64,000 bases of DNA from Coprinus comatus (taxonomy: Eukaryota; Basidiomycota; Agaricomycetes; Agaricales; Agaricaceae): assembly GCA_034638255.1 (NCBI GenBank), contig JAWPGT010000021.1, forward strand, positions 124,001 to 188,000, given 5' to 3'. The notes below the pieces were generated by a model. The model saw nothing but the letters and a program-made list of their open reading frames with translations. It was not told the DNA's origin and did not search any database. Positions 11,836 to 24,022 of the stretch are shown here, piece by piece. The position numbers and the translations under genes were made by a program. Position 1 is the stretch's first letter. Every line of letters begins with the position of its first letter.

Positions 11836-12666
11836 TTAATAGGCTGCGATTGCGGTATCATAGTAATTTATGACGCGAAGCTTGTACGCAGCATAGACTG
11901 GAACAAGGTAGGACTAGAAAGATAATCGGACAACTGATCAACCACACAGGAGAAGGTGAGATTTATAAGGAGATTGCTTACGACAGTCGTACCAACGAGA
12001 GCATCAGTAAGATCGAGGGCCGCAGCCTTCAATGCAATCAAGTCATTCTTAATGATAGTATTGAATCCGATGGCTAATAGAGAAACAGGAGGTAATAATT
12101 TACTTTCTCCAGCCAAGACAATGTCTGAGTTTTTAATAGAGAAAATGAAATGAATCATACCAGCGATGGAAGGTTGTTTTGTTGCGAATTCAAGGAGAGT
12201 GTCATCAAGAGTCGATTCGTTGCCTAGAACAGCAGCCATGATACCGTCAGCATCGGGACTTGCGATAGGACCTTCATTCTTTTCAACGATAATTAAAAAT
12301 AAACACACTCGTGAATTCACGTAGAAATGAGTCTTAGTATCAAAGAAACTTACGATGACTATCGTAATAGAACTGGTGATCTCTGTCTGAAGTACAACAC
12401 CTTGGTTATGGAGCGCCTGGTAGTCCAATTCTGTTCAGAAAAGGCATCATGATAGATGTGAGTAATCTCACAAGACCATGTGGCAGAGTAGCGGATGAGA
12501 GGGGGAAAGCAGCAATGAGCGCTTTAAGAGTGGTTGTATCTGTAGCAACGGCTGTTACAGCTGCTAACACATCGGCTGGGGTACGTAGTTCTAGTATGGG
12601 GGCCGAAAGAATTCCGGTGGTAAAAGCAAAGATTGTCGTAACGGAGCGTAGGTTGACCATCATCAT
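11836..12666 (-). CDS. Hydrophobic surface-binding protein A (HsbA)-like, copy A
   Basis: Five exons on the minus strand (12666-12472, 12416-12354, 12278-12161, 12073-11982, 11913-11836) encode about 181 aa; the third Met (12660) is an equally good start. A signal peptide precedes RTPADVL, and the rest is Ala/Leu/Thr-rich helical sequence ending in AIAAY, as in HsbA-family cell-wall or secreted proteins. Exons 2 (63 nt) and 3 (118 nt) have exactly the same lengths as in the copies at 37032 and 51937. This copy is the most divergent and lacks the ITAYPLTGGTL block of the others. HsbA of Aspergillus oryzae is secreted, binds hydrophobic surfaces and recruits cutinase; that role is inferred here from family membership. 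Confidence 0.8.
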
Positions 12667-13089
12667 GAAGCGTAGAATTGAGGGGGTGATCGTTGCAGTG
12701 ATAATTTATCTTATATATGCATAAATGATAACTCTGTCACCGTATTCTAAGGAGGCGCTATTAATGCCAATTATCGCGTGTTTCGAATCTCGTTATTGAG
12801 ATGTTGTACCTGATTTTCAGAGTTGGTGATAAACATGTCAATTCACTTTTGGTCCTTATAGGTAACTCTCTTCGGTTAGTAGAATAGTGACAAATATGAT
12901 GTTCCCGGAGATGGCTTTTACACGGCTCCAACAGTTCGACGTTCAGAACTGACATTATCTCATGCTCTGCTTCAGGGTCATTTTATCCTCATGATCTCAT
13001 TGTTCTCAAACGACTTGCCCTACAAGATAATTTATCATGTGGGGGAGTATTTCATATTTATGCATCCTATATCGGTCTATGTACATCAT
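12667..13089. other. Intergenic upstream of HsbA-like copy A
   Basis: No gene is seen. This should hold the promoter of the minus-strand HsbA-like gene and the 3' flank of the F-box-like gene. A CTTATATATGC sequence about 45 bp upstream of the HsbA start (near 12710) is a candidate TATA element when read on the minus strand. Confidence 0.35.
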
Positions 13090-14563
13090 TTAGCTACTAC
13101 CTGTGGTCTCCAGGGTAGTAGGTGTATATACATTTACAGTCCTCTTGCCCATTACAATGTGGGAAAACTTGTCTTTGTTTACATTGTACCATCTTGAAGG
13201 AAGGTCATGGTCATTTCTGAGGTATAGAAACGTATGGAGGAGTGGTAATGCAATTACAAGATGCCTGAGGTCTCTATGTGTTATCTGGGATTGATTACCT
13301 GCAATCTCCAGGACAAGAAGGGACTTGGGTGCCATTGTCGCTATGTCTGTTGCTTCAAGCCTTTGTTTGGCTTGATCACGCTTTGCATTGATGCGAAGTT
13401 TTTGTAACTCGTCAAGATGTGTCACGGAGGCAAAGAGGGATGACCAAGAGTCAAGACGTTTCACATCCACCTTTAAAACTAGGAGTGATGGGCAATGTAA
13501 TCGCTTGAGGAACTCGTGATTATCGAGACACTTGTTATCGCAAGACAGGTATAGTTCCTGTAGAGATTCAAACTGTAATTGTGGGTAACCCTTGAAAATG
13601 AATTGACGGCGCCTAACGTCTGTTCTTGGGAACGATGGAAGCACGACTTCTAAGCACGTCAATGACTTTGCGAGACTTGTCGATTTCATGATATCGTAGA
13701 TTGTTTCTGTATCAAGCAGAACGGCTCCATTCAAATTCAAGGCGAAAAACTTGGTAGTGGACTGGGTCAGGTGTTGAACAAGGATCGACGAAATCTCGCT
13801 TCGATTTGCCATATAATGTACAGCTTCAAGTTCTGCGCCATAACCTCGCAGGGTGGCATGGATCATGGCACCTTCCCATTCAGTGAGAGAAAGGTGGTAT
13901 TCGAGCTTTTCCAATGAAGGTGCGAGGAGTAAGGTGACGGGAGACAGAGTGGGTTTGTCTGGGATATCTGGTATGTACGAAGGATGAATACTAAGACTTT
14001 GTAGATGAGGGAGAAATGGAGAGCTTTGCAAAACTGCAGAAAGAAGGATCCATAGGTTTCTTTCGACAGGGTCGTAAGGGTCAGCAGTTAGGTGGCGGAT
14101 GTATGACAAGTACATTTGAGCTCGTGTTGAACTACTTCCGGGATGGGAGATTTGATTATCTGAGAATCAAATATTAGAAAAACGGATTTGGGAGAGAGAA
14201 AGAATTACATACCCAATTATCAAGATTTTTTGAATGTTTGTTTCTAGCAAGATATTTGTCCTTTTTGTCCTCCGGGTCGTAATTAATCACATTCAAGATG
14301 TGTTTCAAGCCGTTTGTTGCTGTTTTCCACAGAACGCGTAACGCGATATCGGAAGTATGAGATGACAAGAGGGCAACACTAATCAGGTCATTTACCTGCG
14401 GCCCCCGTGGTCCAAAACACCTGAAGTAGCTGACAATTTCGTGCATTATCATATAGTCTGAGAAAATGTTTTGTGCGGTTTCCGAAGGGGATGATGGACC
14501 TTGCGAATCGGTAGGAGGATTGGATATTGAACACATTGAGGAAATGGTCTGAATGTCAGGCAT
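13090..14563 (-). CDS. F-box/LRR-like protein, copy 1
   Basis: Two exons (14563-14209 and 14159-13090) encode about 474 aa. An F-box-like segment around residues 35-50 (IFSDYMIMHEIVSYF) is followed by a long region of degenerate Leu-rich repeats, as in SCF ubiquitin-ligase receptors that choose a target protein. The hallmark after the intron, MYLSYIRHL, recurs in the copies at 24023 and 33087. The donor choice is unusual. The consensus-like donor GTATGT leads to an early stop after splicing, while the overlapping donor 4 nt later (GTAATT) restores the long frame. It may have a paralog-specific target; no substrate can be inferred. Confidence 0.75.
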
Positions 14564-14730
14564 TTAAATGTTTAACTTTATGTAGTATAGTAGTGTTTGC
14601 CACACGCCTGCCACACTGTGTGTACAGTTAATCCTCAGGGTGACGCGTGATGTTTTGTTTTGTTTTGTTTGTTCAGCTCTTCGTTTCACACCAAGTTCAG
14701 AGTCAAATGGTGGGAACTTTCTTGTCTAGC

Positions 14731-17104
14731 GGTCACTCGGTCCTTATCATTTATACATTCTAAAGCACAGTGATCATGATGGTTATGTTGCTGTTCGACA
14801 ACCAGAACATATAACTCCAAATCCAAGCCAACCGCTACTTTCTTCCATCCTTACCCGTAGCCAGCAACCAGGTGTCGGGAATGTATCTGCGGGATCCTTC
14901 TCTCTCCACTCTGACGGAACATATAACTACTCGTATGGCCCAGGAGGTATCAAGGGTCTCAGGAATAACTATTATGCTCTTCTATGTGCTTTCTTTGCTT
15001 CAATTGGAGGCTTGGAGTTCGGTTATGATCAAGGGGTGGTATGTTCACCTAAACTTTGTTTCAGCATGTGGCTCAAACTATTGAACTTGATGGTCAGATA
15101 GCCAATGTACTCGTGATGAAGGATTTTGTGGCTCACTGGCCCATCACACCGTTACAAAAGGGCCTTATGAGTGAGTTTTTGCTCTTTCAATTATCTGACC
15201 GAAATTGAGACTGACATGATTTTAAGCTGCAATGTTAGAACTTGGTGCATTAATTGGTGTTCTCTGTACAGGTGTCTATGCCGACCGGATTCCGCGTCAA
15301 AGAGCAATAGTCTTGGCTTGTTGTAAGCATGATGGAATTGCTCTTTTATTCTTAAGATGAATTCATCCTCTATGAAGTAATATTTTGCATTGGCTCCACC
15401 TTTCAATGCGCTGCAAGCAATCTGGCGCACATCTTTATTGGCCGTGCTATTGGTGGTCTTGGTGTTGGGGCTTTAAGGTATGAAAATATTTCCTCTACAA
15501 ACGATTCGTTCGAATAATAAATGCCAGCGCATAGTATGCTTTCACCTCTCTATATGGCTGAAATAAGTCCTCCAGAAGTTAGAGGCTCTTTACTTGCTCT
15601 CGAACAACTGTCTATCGTATTAGGCGTTGTTTTCGGGTTTTGGACTGGTTTCATAACACGCGATGGTTTGTCTCCATCTATACCCATATACCCTCCATCT
15701 AACCACCTTAGTCCCGGGATCTATGTCGTGGAGAATACCTCTCGGAATTCAATTACTCCCTGGCATTATTCTAGCATTGGGTTGTTCTTTCCTTCCGCCC
15801 TCTCCTCGTCTGCTCGTTTTGCATGGTCGTTATGACGATGCTTTGAACTCGCTAGCTAAACTTCGTATGCGAGAACCAGAGGAAATGGAATCCGATCCCT
15901 TACTGCAAGTTTGTGTCATATTTCACTCATCCCGTTATTTATCCTTCTAAGTATTTGTGCTATTAGATCGAACTTTTGGAAATGAGAGTTGAGGCAACTC
16001 TAGTCAGCCAAGCAATTGTTCATGATGCAACCAAAACCGGCATCATCAAGGAGATCAGGACTTGGCAACAATTATTCACCCCTCGCTATCGCGCTCGGAC
16101 AATGATTGGTCTCATGGTTATGGTTTTCCAACGTATGTCATGACCTCCTTGTGGTAGTTATTCCTGACAAGTTATTCATACCTTGTCAGAGTGGAGTGGT
16201 ATTAATGCATTGCTTTATTATGGACCTACGTTAGTACGTAGCATTGGCTTGACCGGTGACACCGTGGCTTTGTTGGTGTCTGGTGGGATTGGTATAGTAC
16301 AGTTTTTGGCAGTCTTTCCTGCAATATTATATATTGACAAACTCGGTGAGGGTTCAAATCGTCTCACCACCGACATCACAGTATTTATATTTATTTTCTT
16401 CAGGACGAAAACCACTTTTGAGGATTGGAAGTACCTTGATGGCGCTTTCTCATTTTATGATCTCCATTCTAGCTCTCATGTTTAACGACAACTGGTCTGA
16501 TCATCCAATAGCAGCCTGGGTTGCAGTAGGGTAAATATTTTATCTTTTTCTTTCATTTCGCTGGATCTAACAACAATCAAAGTGGTATCTATTCGTTCAC
16601 CGCAGCATATGGTCTTTCGTTTGGGCCCATTGGATGGGTGCTTCCAAGTGAGGTATTCCCATTATCAATGAGGAGTAAGGGTGCTGCAATATCAACTGCT
16701 TCCAACTGGTTCAACAATTGTGAGTTCTTTTTAAGCACACCCAAGCCATTTGTGTGTTGATAGTAACTTCAAACTTAGTCCTCATCGGTCTTATAACGCC
16801 TGTTATCATGGAGATATCCGCCTCTTTTACTTTCATGATCTTTTCTGTCGCCTGTTTCCTCGCATACCTTTGGGCAACCTATGTAGTTCCGGAAACAGCA
16901 AATGTGTCTTTGGAAGAAATTGATGCTTTATTCCAATCATCTGCTGGGCAAGATGATGCGATTTTGAAACAACAGGTATGTACTTGCATTAACTACTTTA
17001 TTTTATTTTACTTTTGGCTAATATGTGCATTCGTGGAGATCGAAGAAGATCTTGGGTTACGTAGATTATTACAAGAACTTGCTGCAGATGATTATCATCA
17101 TTAA
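14731..17104 (+). CDS. MFS sugar-type transporter (5' end unresolved)
   Basis: Exons read as <14731-15038, 15098-15170, 15227-15322, 15378-15477, 15535-15665, 15712-15908, 15967-16132, 16190-16345, 16404-16530, 16583-16719, 16779-16975 and 17039-17104. Sugar-porter hallmarks are present: GLEFGYDQGV in TM1, FIGRAIGGLGVG, SPLYMAEISPPEVRGSL, QQWSGINALLYYGP in TM7, and FGPIGWVLPSEVFPLSMRSKG. Twelve membrane segments are expected. The protein would import a sugar or related polyol by proton symport at the plasma membrane; the substrate is not readable. The first coding exon stays open from 14731 but holds no in-frame ATG, so a further upstream exon or a damaged start is implied. It diverges from the F-box-like gene across roughly 170 bp. 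Confidence 0.85.
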
Positions 17105-17923
17105 TTAGAAGGAACCATCTTTCTTCATTTTTGTTGTTGTTAAATATACCGTATATGCACATAATATTCTGATCGTCGATCAAACTTATAAGTACATATC
17201 TTCCGGTGATAACGCGGAATTGATTCGATGATTGATATTTATATATTGATGAAGAAACTTGTGTATAACGAGAATGCCAGATGCATGGCTACGTGGGAGT
17301 GATTCATTGGACCGAAATGCCTAAAACAAATGTTATTCTCCTGATCACTTACAAGCTTTTCGAACCTCGAGATATGTCACATCTTATTCGCCGTCGCTTT
17401 TTAGGAACCTCGAACTCTACCCTTACTAAAAAGACTACGGAAGCTTTGGAGATTGAGGGTTTCGGATCAATGCAGCATTGATCGACGTATGTTTTAATAT
17501 TCGCTACGTACCTGAAAAAGCACATCTGTCAAAAAATGATCCACACTCTCACAGAACACAAGAAAGCCTTCCGAGCGTGCGTACTATCAGGGACGAACTG
17601 CCAACCTCCACATGATGAAGATGTCAAGAAGTTTAGGAAGAAATATATACAGGGAACCATTGGACAATTCACATCATGTTGAACGTTGAACATTCACCGA
17701 TGTCTCTCGGGGAAAGCCTGTGTAGCAAATAAGAGCGCACTGGATGCGCATTTTGATTTCCGTCACGTTAATATAACTCATCAAGTCAAAGTGTCACTGT
17801 CGTAACTCACTATTTAACTTGGATGCTTCAAAGGGCAATGATTTTGGTTCCTTTTTCTACCCTCTTCTCCTACTACTTATTCTTTCTCAAGGGTCTGGCC
17901 TTGATCCCACACCCTTGTTTACT
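17105..17923. other. Intergenic, no gene recognised
   Basis: Only short unsupported frames are present between the transporter stop and the membrane-protein start. One of them runs in frame just upstream of the next gene, from 17819, but adds a hydrophilic extension before the signal peptide and is not preferred. Confidence 0.35.
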
Positions 17924-19436
17924 ATGCGTGGTACCTGGATGGGAACAGTCTTGACTACTTGTGGTCTGCTAGTAGCTCACTTGGGAGGTGTTCTTTCCCA
18001 AACTACGGATGTAGAATGCTTACCTTATTTTGGTTGGGTTCGTACTACCATTCTCATGATGAGAAATGAATTAACGATAAAATCTATGAATTACTGTAGA
18101 TGTCCAACTCTCAAAATCAAAATCCTTGTATGGTTGCTTCGAATCTGTTGGCCACTTGTGCTGGTTGTGAGTAACACTTCTCCTATCTTCCAATTTGAAT
18201 ATTAATCAAAACCGTCATCTCATTGGTACTACTAGCTTATAACGTCGAAATACTTCCGGATTCAACACACTACCTAGGCCCTCTTTCAGTATTTAATGCG
18301 ACTAGTTGTCAGTGTAATACGGTGGTGTACTCGCTAATGAGTGCTTGCGGTGCTTGTCAAGGTCGAACCTATATCCCGTGAGTCTCCCCGTTTCATATCA
18401 TAATTATTTTTTGGGAACAAATCATAGTAACACGTTAAAATAGTTGGAGTCAATGGAGTGCAAATTGTCCTACGGTCTCATCGGGGTTCGTTCGAACCAT
18501 ACATTTTTGAACCACCCTTGTGCTTACACATCACTTGATTTTGAAGGTATCCTTTGTCTTTACCTACGGGACTCCGTGTACCAGGGTGGGCATATTTGGA
18601 TCCGAGAGTAAGATATTCAAATCAATTCTATTATAACATGGCCAATCTGAATAAATAAATAGCCATCAGATACCTTTGATCAACTTCGAGCTCAACGAAG
18701 TGTCAGTAAGTCGAAGAACGATACCATGTAAATACTAGAGTAACTAATTGGATTCTTCAGATCTTACAGAATCCGTTGTACTTCCACCATCTCCAAGTAC
18801 GACAAGTGGCAGGAGCAGACCAACCAACACGAGGAACTCAACCTCTTCTACTTCACATTTGTCGACTTCTACTACTTTGTTGTTGCCATCTCCAACTGAA
18901 AGTACAGCCTTCGGTTCCTCCACTGATTCTGATGCCTCAAGACCAAGTAGAATAAAGGTGATTGTAGGTGCTACTATTGGTGCGGTTGCTGGTACCCTGC
19001 TGTTAGCAGGAATTACGTGGTTTATATATCAAAAAGGAAAGAAAAGTAAGAATGGAATACAATTAGTTTCTCCGATTGAAGAAAAGTCTCCTGGAAAGAA
19101 TGACTTGGAGCATGGAACACCGGCACCTGCCAATGTAACACAAACAACGGAGCGTTTAATACCTCAAATTGTTGTTCGGGGAAGGTCAGAGGAAAGGGCA
19201 TCAGAAGATATGCTGAGGTATGTCGAGGCCACAGTTCCTGCAATTCACTCTCCTTCCTCTTCGGTACGTCCATACCCTATGAATGAAATTGTTCCTACTT
19301 GTATGACTAACTTTTATCCTTTTGGTACATCACACAGAATACTGGTACGCTACCCCTAGCTAGTAATGGAACGGCTTCTGAGCCACCATCTCCCACTATA
19401 CCCATCCACCAGCATACAGCCCGACAACCAAGTTGA
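17924..19436 (+). CDS. Single-pass membrane protein with Cys-rich ectodomain (agaricomycete family, function unknown)
   Basis: Eight exons (17924-18037, 18100-18166, 18236-18377, 18444-18485, 18547-18607, 18663-18705, 18761-19263, 19338-19436) close in phase to give 356 aa. A signal peptide leads into a compact Cys-rich domain with NPCMVASNLLATC, CQCNTVVYSLMSACGACQ and WSQWSANC. A Ser/Thr/Pro-rich stalk, likely O-glycosylated, follows. Then comes one transmembrane helix (VIVGATIGAVAGTLLLAG) with a basic stop-transfer YQKGKKSK, and a cytosolic tail. Proteins with this CQCNT...CGACQ plus TM layout are common in mushroom genomes. I know of no established function; a cell-wall sensor or adhesion role is only a guess. 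Confidence 0.8.
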
Positions 19437-19710
19437 ATATCGCGACGCCGGATTAAATAGTCTAAAACCACATTCTTTTATCTATCTGAGATTATATCTT
19501 CAATGCTTATCGTTCTTTTATTCCACTGATACTTCGTCTTGTTATTTGTTTAACTATAAAGGGCTTTTACAACATATGTAACTAGCGACGGATTCAAAAC
19601 CAACTGATGGAGTCAGTCTAGGACCGACACCAAAAACTCGTTTCTACTGATCTTCAAATTAGATAACCGGTACTTCATTTCAGAAAATTATTTTTTCATG
19701 GAGATTTCGC

Positions 19711-22159
19711 TCAGTGTTCAGCTTCAGGTAGCTCATTCCAGATGTCACAGAGTTCATCCCATTCAGCTAAGACGAGTAAAAAAGGATGTAAAATTAGAGT
19801 TATAAAATTTAAATAATAAAGAGCTGTACCTGGTGGGCGGGGCTGCTTCTGGATGCTAGGAATATCCTCTGCAAAGACGATTGCGAGACCACTAAAGATG
19901 TTTAAGAAATGAATTAAGAACATAAGTACTGGATCAATCTTACGCTTCGAGATGCCAATCAATGTGACTGAAACGAAGTGTTGAATGAGTATTTTGCAAC
20001 TGCTAGTCACAAAATAAGTCTTAAACATACCAATGGAGGATCCATGGCCCAGGGTTATCCGTAGTGAAACGAATAACAACCATATCATGGTCATCTTCGG
20101 TACCGATGCTGACTACATCTCGACGAACTGGATTCTTGAAGTTTGGAATGGAGTTGTTACCTGCACTTTTTACAACGCTGAAGCTATGCTGTAATTGGAA
20201 TCGCTTTCTGGTTAGTATAGTAAATGTATATCTAGAACAAGATCATACACCGTGTAAATGGAAAGGATGCTATTGAAAGAAAGAGATCAAAATGTGTTTA
20301 TTTCAACAATAAACAAATATTCACTTACAGGGCCTCCAGTATCCTCTGCGGGGATTCGTAGTTCAACTACTTTGTTTCGTGGAAGCTTGTATACGCTTCC
20401 AGCAGGCAAGAACTCCCCTGGATCTCTCCCGTTCAATATCTGAAGCAGGACAGGAACACCAAGCACTTTAGAAGCTTCGAAAGTTGACCCGTTTATTCGA
20501 AACAAGCCGTCATTTTCTGTATTAAATGTGATATTGAGTGTGAGATTGACGTCGGCGTGACCAAGTTTGGGAATCCCAGGAGCCCTTTCATTTTCCAATG
20601 GATGGAGGTTGGTCTCCAACAAAGGTTTCCATGAGCGTGGAGGGGAGTCAACAGCCTTGGGTTCTTGTTGTGGGACACCCTTGGAAATGTAACGGAGTAT
20701 TGCTGAGTTGCTACCATGTGTGAAATCCATGTTCAGTGGTGGGACACCGACATTAGGTAAGGCCCGGATCCAATAGTTATCAGGCTTCCGGTTAGCCTTC
20801 AAAACAAAAGAGTAACGTTGTCCGGGAAATATTTGAATGGAGTCAACTTCCAAGGGCACAACATTTTCACCATCAACTTCAATGATAGTCTATGGGTCAG
20901 AATATTAGTCAACCGGGGAGAAATACTAGAAGTGGACCTGTAAATACTTACCATAAGATGACCGTCGATCGAAAATTTGAAGTTTGGATCGCATGAAATC
21001 GAAACCAAGCGGAACCTATATCGCTTTCCAGGTATTACGGGAATAACAGCTAAAGGAGTAAGCGGATCTTTTGCATTTGGATCTCGCCCAAGCCCATTGA
21101 TGAGCGTTGAGTCCGGGGGGTCTGGAGCTGCAGTCGCCAGAAGGAAACGTGATGCTGTGTGATACCTATAGTACGGTGAAGTTAAATGTTGGGTATTGAG
21201 TAATTGGTACTTGAATGAATGAGAGAACCAAAACACATACCAGTCGGCCAGAGTGATAACTGTAGAGTCTATGTTGAAACGTTAGCATTCTTTGTATGAA
21301 GGGGCGTTATCTATTGTCCGACATACCATCATCAATATCATACCTACAAACAAGGTACAATATTTATAAAACTTAGGGTTAAAGAAGGCCTTTCAAATAA
21401 AAGTAGATATTTGACGTACAAGAAGCGGTGTGGGTCTTTTGGATCATAAATAACCAAAGCACCTCGAAGTCCGTCACAATACTGAACCGCTAGTAGTTGA
21501 GGTTGTCCGATCAGAGAAGGAACACCTTAACTGAGTAGATCACTGTCAATACTCACAGTAGTGAGAGTGATACCAGAATGTGCCTGCTTGGTTGGGGTTC
21601 CCAAATCGATATTCGAAGGAATGTCCAGGGGCGATCGGACATTGAGTTACGCCAGTAGGTCCATCTGCCCAACTTGAACCGGTCTGGAAGAGACCATGCC
21701 AATGCTAACGGTGGTAACATACACACATAAATCATCTAGTCGTGGTCATAAAGAGAAGGATTGAATATATCTCACAATACTTGTGCTTCTGAACAACCCA
21801 TCGGAGTTGCTTAAGTTGTCAATGACGTTCACCCGGAATTGTTCACCCTATTAGGAGAGAAGTATTGACCTATTAGATATATGCATACTATATTTTCATC
21901 AATGGAACATATACCTTCTTTGCAGTGATGAGTGGTCCAGGAATCGAAGCACTTTCCTCAGAAGCTCCAGCAAGGACGCCACTACAAAATACTCCATGAT
22001 GAATACTCATAAATTGTTATGAAAAAACACTCACACCCGGTTGAAGCCATCTGGCTGGATATTTCGATTGACGATATAGATGTCTGTAACAGGCCCAATA
22101 CCAGCCATGACTAGCATTGCAAATCCATGAAGTAGGGGTAAGTAAGTAAGTATCTTCAT
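19711..22159 (-). CDS. Laccase (multicopper oxidase), secreted
   Basis: Fourteen exons on the minus strand close in phase to 540 aa: 22159-22035, 21981-21915, 21847-21776, 21704-21557, 21489-21420, 21343-21327, 21268-21241, 21165-20952, 20889-20329, 20269-20249, 20188-20031, 19967-19944, 19891-19830 and 19766-19711. Four exons are only 17-28 nt. A signal peptide (about 1-20) precedes three cupredoxin domains. All copper ligands are present: HWHG (H89, H91), WYHSHY (H134, H136), HPFHLHG (H435, H438, H440) and [12 protein letters not shown] (H493, C494, H495, H499). L504 sits at the T1 axial position. The enzyme oxidises phenols with reduction of O2 to water, in lignin turnover, pigment formation or detoxification. 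It appears fully functional. Confidence 0.96.
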
Positions 22160-24022
22160 TGCCGTTGTGTGCAGTGAGAAAATAATGGACCTCGATTGGA
22201 AGTTGAGGTTTCCCAGTTTCTACCTTAGGCTTTATATACCTCCCATATTTTTCATGCTATTGAGTCTTTCAAAAACTTTCTGAGGCTCAAAAGGAGTACG
22301 GCTGCGTAGTGTATGGTATGCCTAGGGTATCGGAGACTTGGCACTGTCAAATGCAACACACTCTACGCCGAACATCTAGAAAAATCAAGTTTTTCGGGGG
22401 AAAGACATTTTCACTGCTATTTCAAGACAAGGACCTAACGAGAGACTCAGGAGAGGGTCATACTTACAGCTACAAACAAGGAAACAAAAGCCTGTTGGAG
22501 GTAGTGGAATGAGGAAAATGATGAACAAGAGCCAAGAGAGTTGTAGTAGTAGTATCACGGTCATTGCATACCAGCGAAAAAAGGTACATGTACCACCGCT
22601 TTTTGGCTCTGTCCGATGTATACAAATACTGTTACAAGAGCCCAGATAGTAGAGTTTAAATGTTGGAAACAACATGCTCTGGGCTTAGATTCCGAGTTGA
22701 AAGGACATCATGACCTCCAGAAATAACTGTCCTCGCCATAAAGTATACGTCACAACCACATGGGCGTATTTCTATCAATTTCTTGTCAAGTCCAGGCCTG
22801 GGGTCAAGGCGACGGGGGGTATATCACAATTTTATTATCATCGGCGCGTTAGACAACTTGTACAGGTCCGTCACCGCTCCAGTAGTGACGTGATAATCCT
22901 CAGGCCACTCCAGAGTCACGCTTCTGACACGGTAACTTATGGTTAACCGACGAGAACAACAAACAAGTGTTAACTTGGGCCTAATGTGGCAGGAAAATTA
23001 TTGATTCCGAAAACTTAGATCTTGGAGTTATTTTAGCAATATCTTCCCATCATGTGTATATTTAGACTCTAGAAAATGCACACCTGACAATAGGGTTGAG
23101 CGTCAAAACGGTGTTTCGGGAATTGAACTCCCGGTGATCACTCAGAACCTGGTCTGAACTGCCAGTATAGCCAAACTGTTGGTCTTATATCCATGCAGAT
23201 AAACAGTGTTGTGCCCTCTTGGTGATTTTGGAATTATCCAGCAGTGCTACGAAGCCTGGACGCTTTACGGTAAAGCCACCCCGATATTGATTTTTAATTA
23301 TCTTTAAAAAACACATATCACTTCAGACTAGAACTAGCCGCTCTTGATTAATTGATTGTACGGTCTAGTGAGAGTTAGTAAATGCATCAATACTGTAAGT
23401 GTTCGACCATTACTAGTAACAAGTTTGGCATACTAAGGTCTCCAATTGGGGCTTGGCCACTGACGAACGGTAAAAGCAGTGTGAAAGGAGAATGACTTCC
23501 ACCGCGGTAGTTCGGTCAGAGTACCAGTATACTATTACAGCAGTTGAACGCTTGAACACCATTGTGTTAGGTGTAGTGACAAACCCGATCAAAGGGATAA
23601 AAGCTTTTTGAAGGATAAAAAAAACTAAGCCAATAGTCCTGTTTCAACAACAAATGATTTAGACTCAAATCACCAAACCCCAGCTAACTGGGATAATGAT
23701 GATATTTGTGGATAAACCTTAATATTCCTCTTTTTGTCCTTGAAATTTCAGGGCGAAAAGTTAAAGACACGCGGAAAAAAAGGATCATTTCCCGTGCTTC
23801 TCGTCTCATGAATCATGATACGCACATGTACAGTATACAGACACCGAATGTTCATTCATACTGATCAGGATCAAAGTTTTCTCCAATTGTGTCAGGCGGT
23901 CCGTGTACTACTACTAGATTGATCCTACCAAATTCCCCCCATTGTTCGCTCTCAGGTATTATTTATCAATTATTAGTTGGAGTCATACATTTTTCTAAAA
24001 CACAAACATCAAACACATCTAC
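22160..24022. other. Intergenic, laccase upstream region
   Basis: About 1.86 kb without a recognisable gene lies between the laccase start and the end of F-box-like copy 2. A TATATA at 22235-22241 (GCTTTATATACC on the plus strand) is a candidate core promoter for the laccase. A stretch at about 23105-23170 has a tRNA-like B-box and T-arm on the minus strand but does not fold into a full tRNA. Confidence 0.4.

Noticed and set aside
23100..23180. tRNA-like sequence on the minus strand (B-box-like AGTTCAATTCC and a 5-bp T stem)
   Set aside because: The acceptor ends do not pair and the anticodon stem would have a 6-base loop, so a functional tRNA is not supported; at most a decayed tRNA or SINE head.
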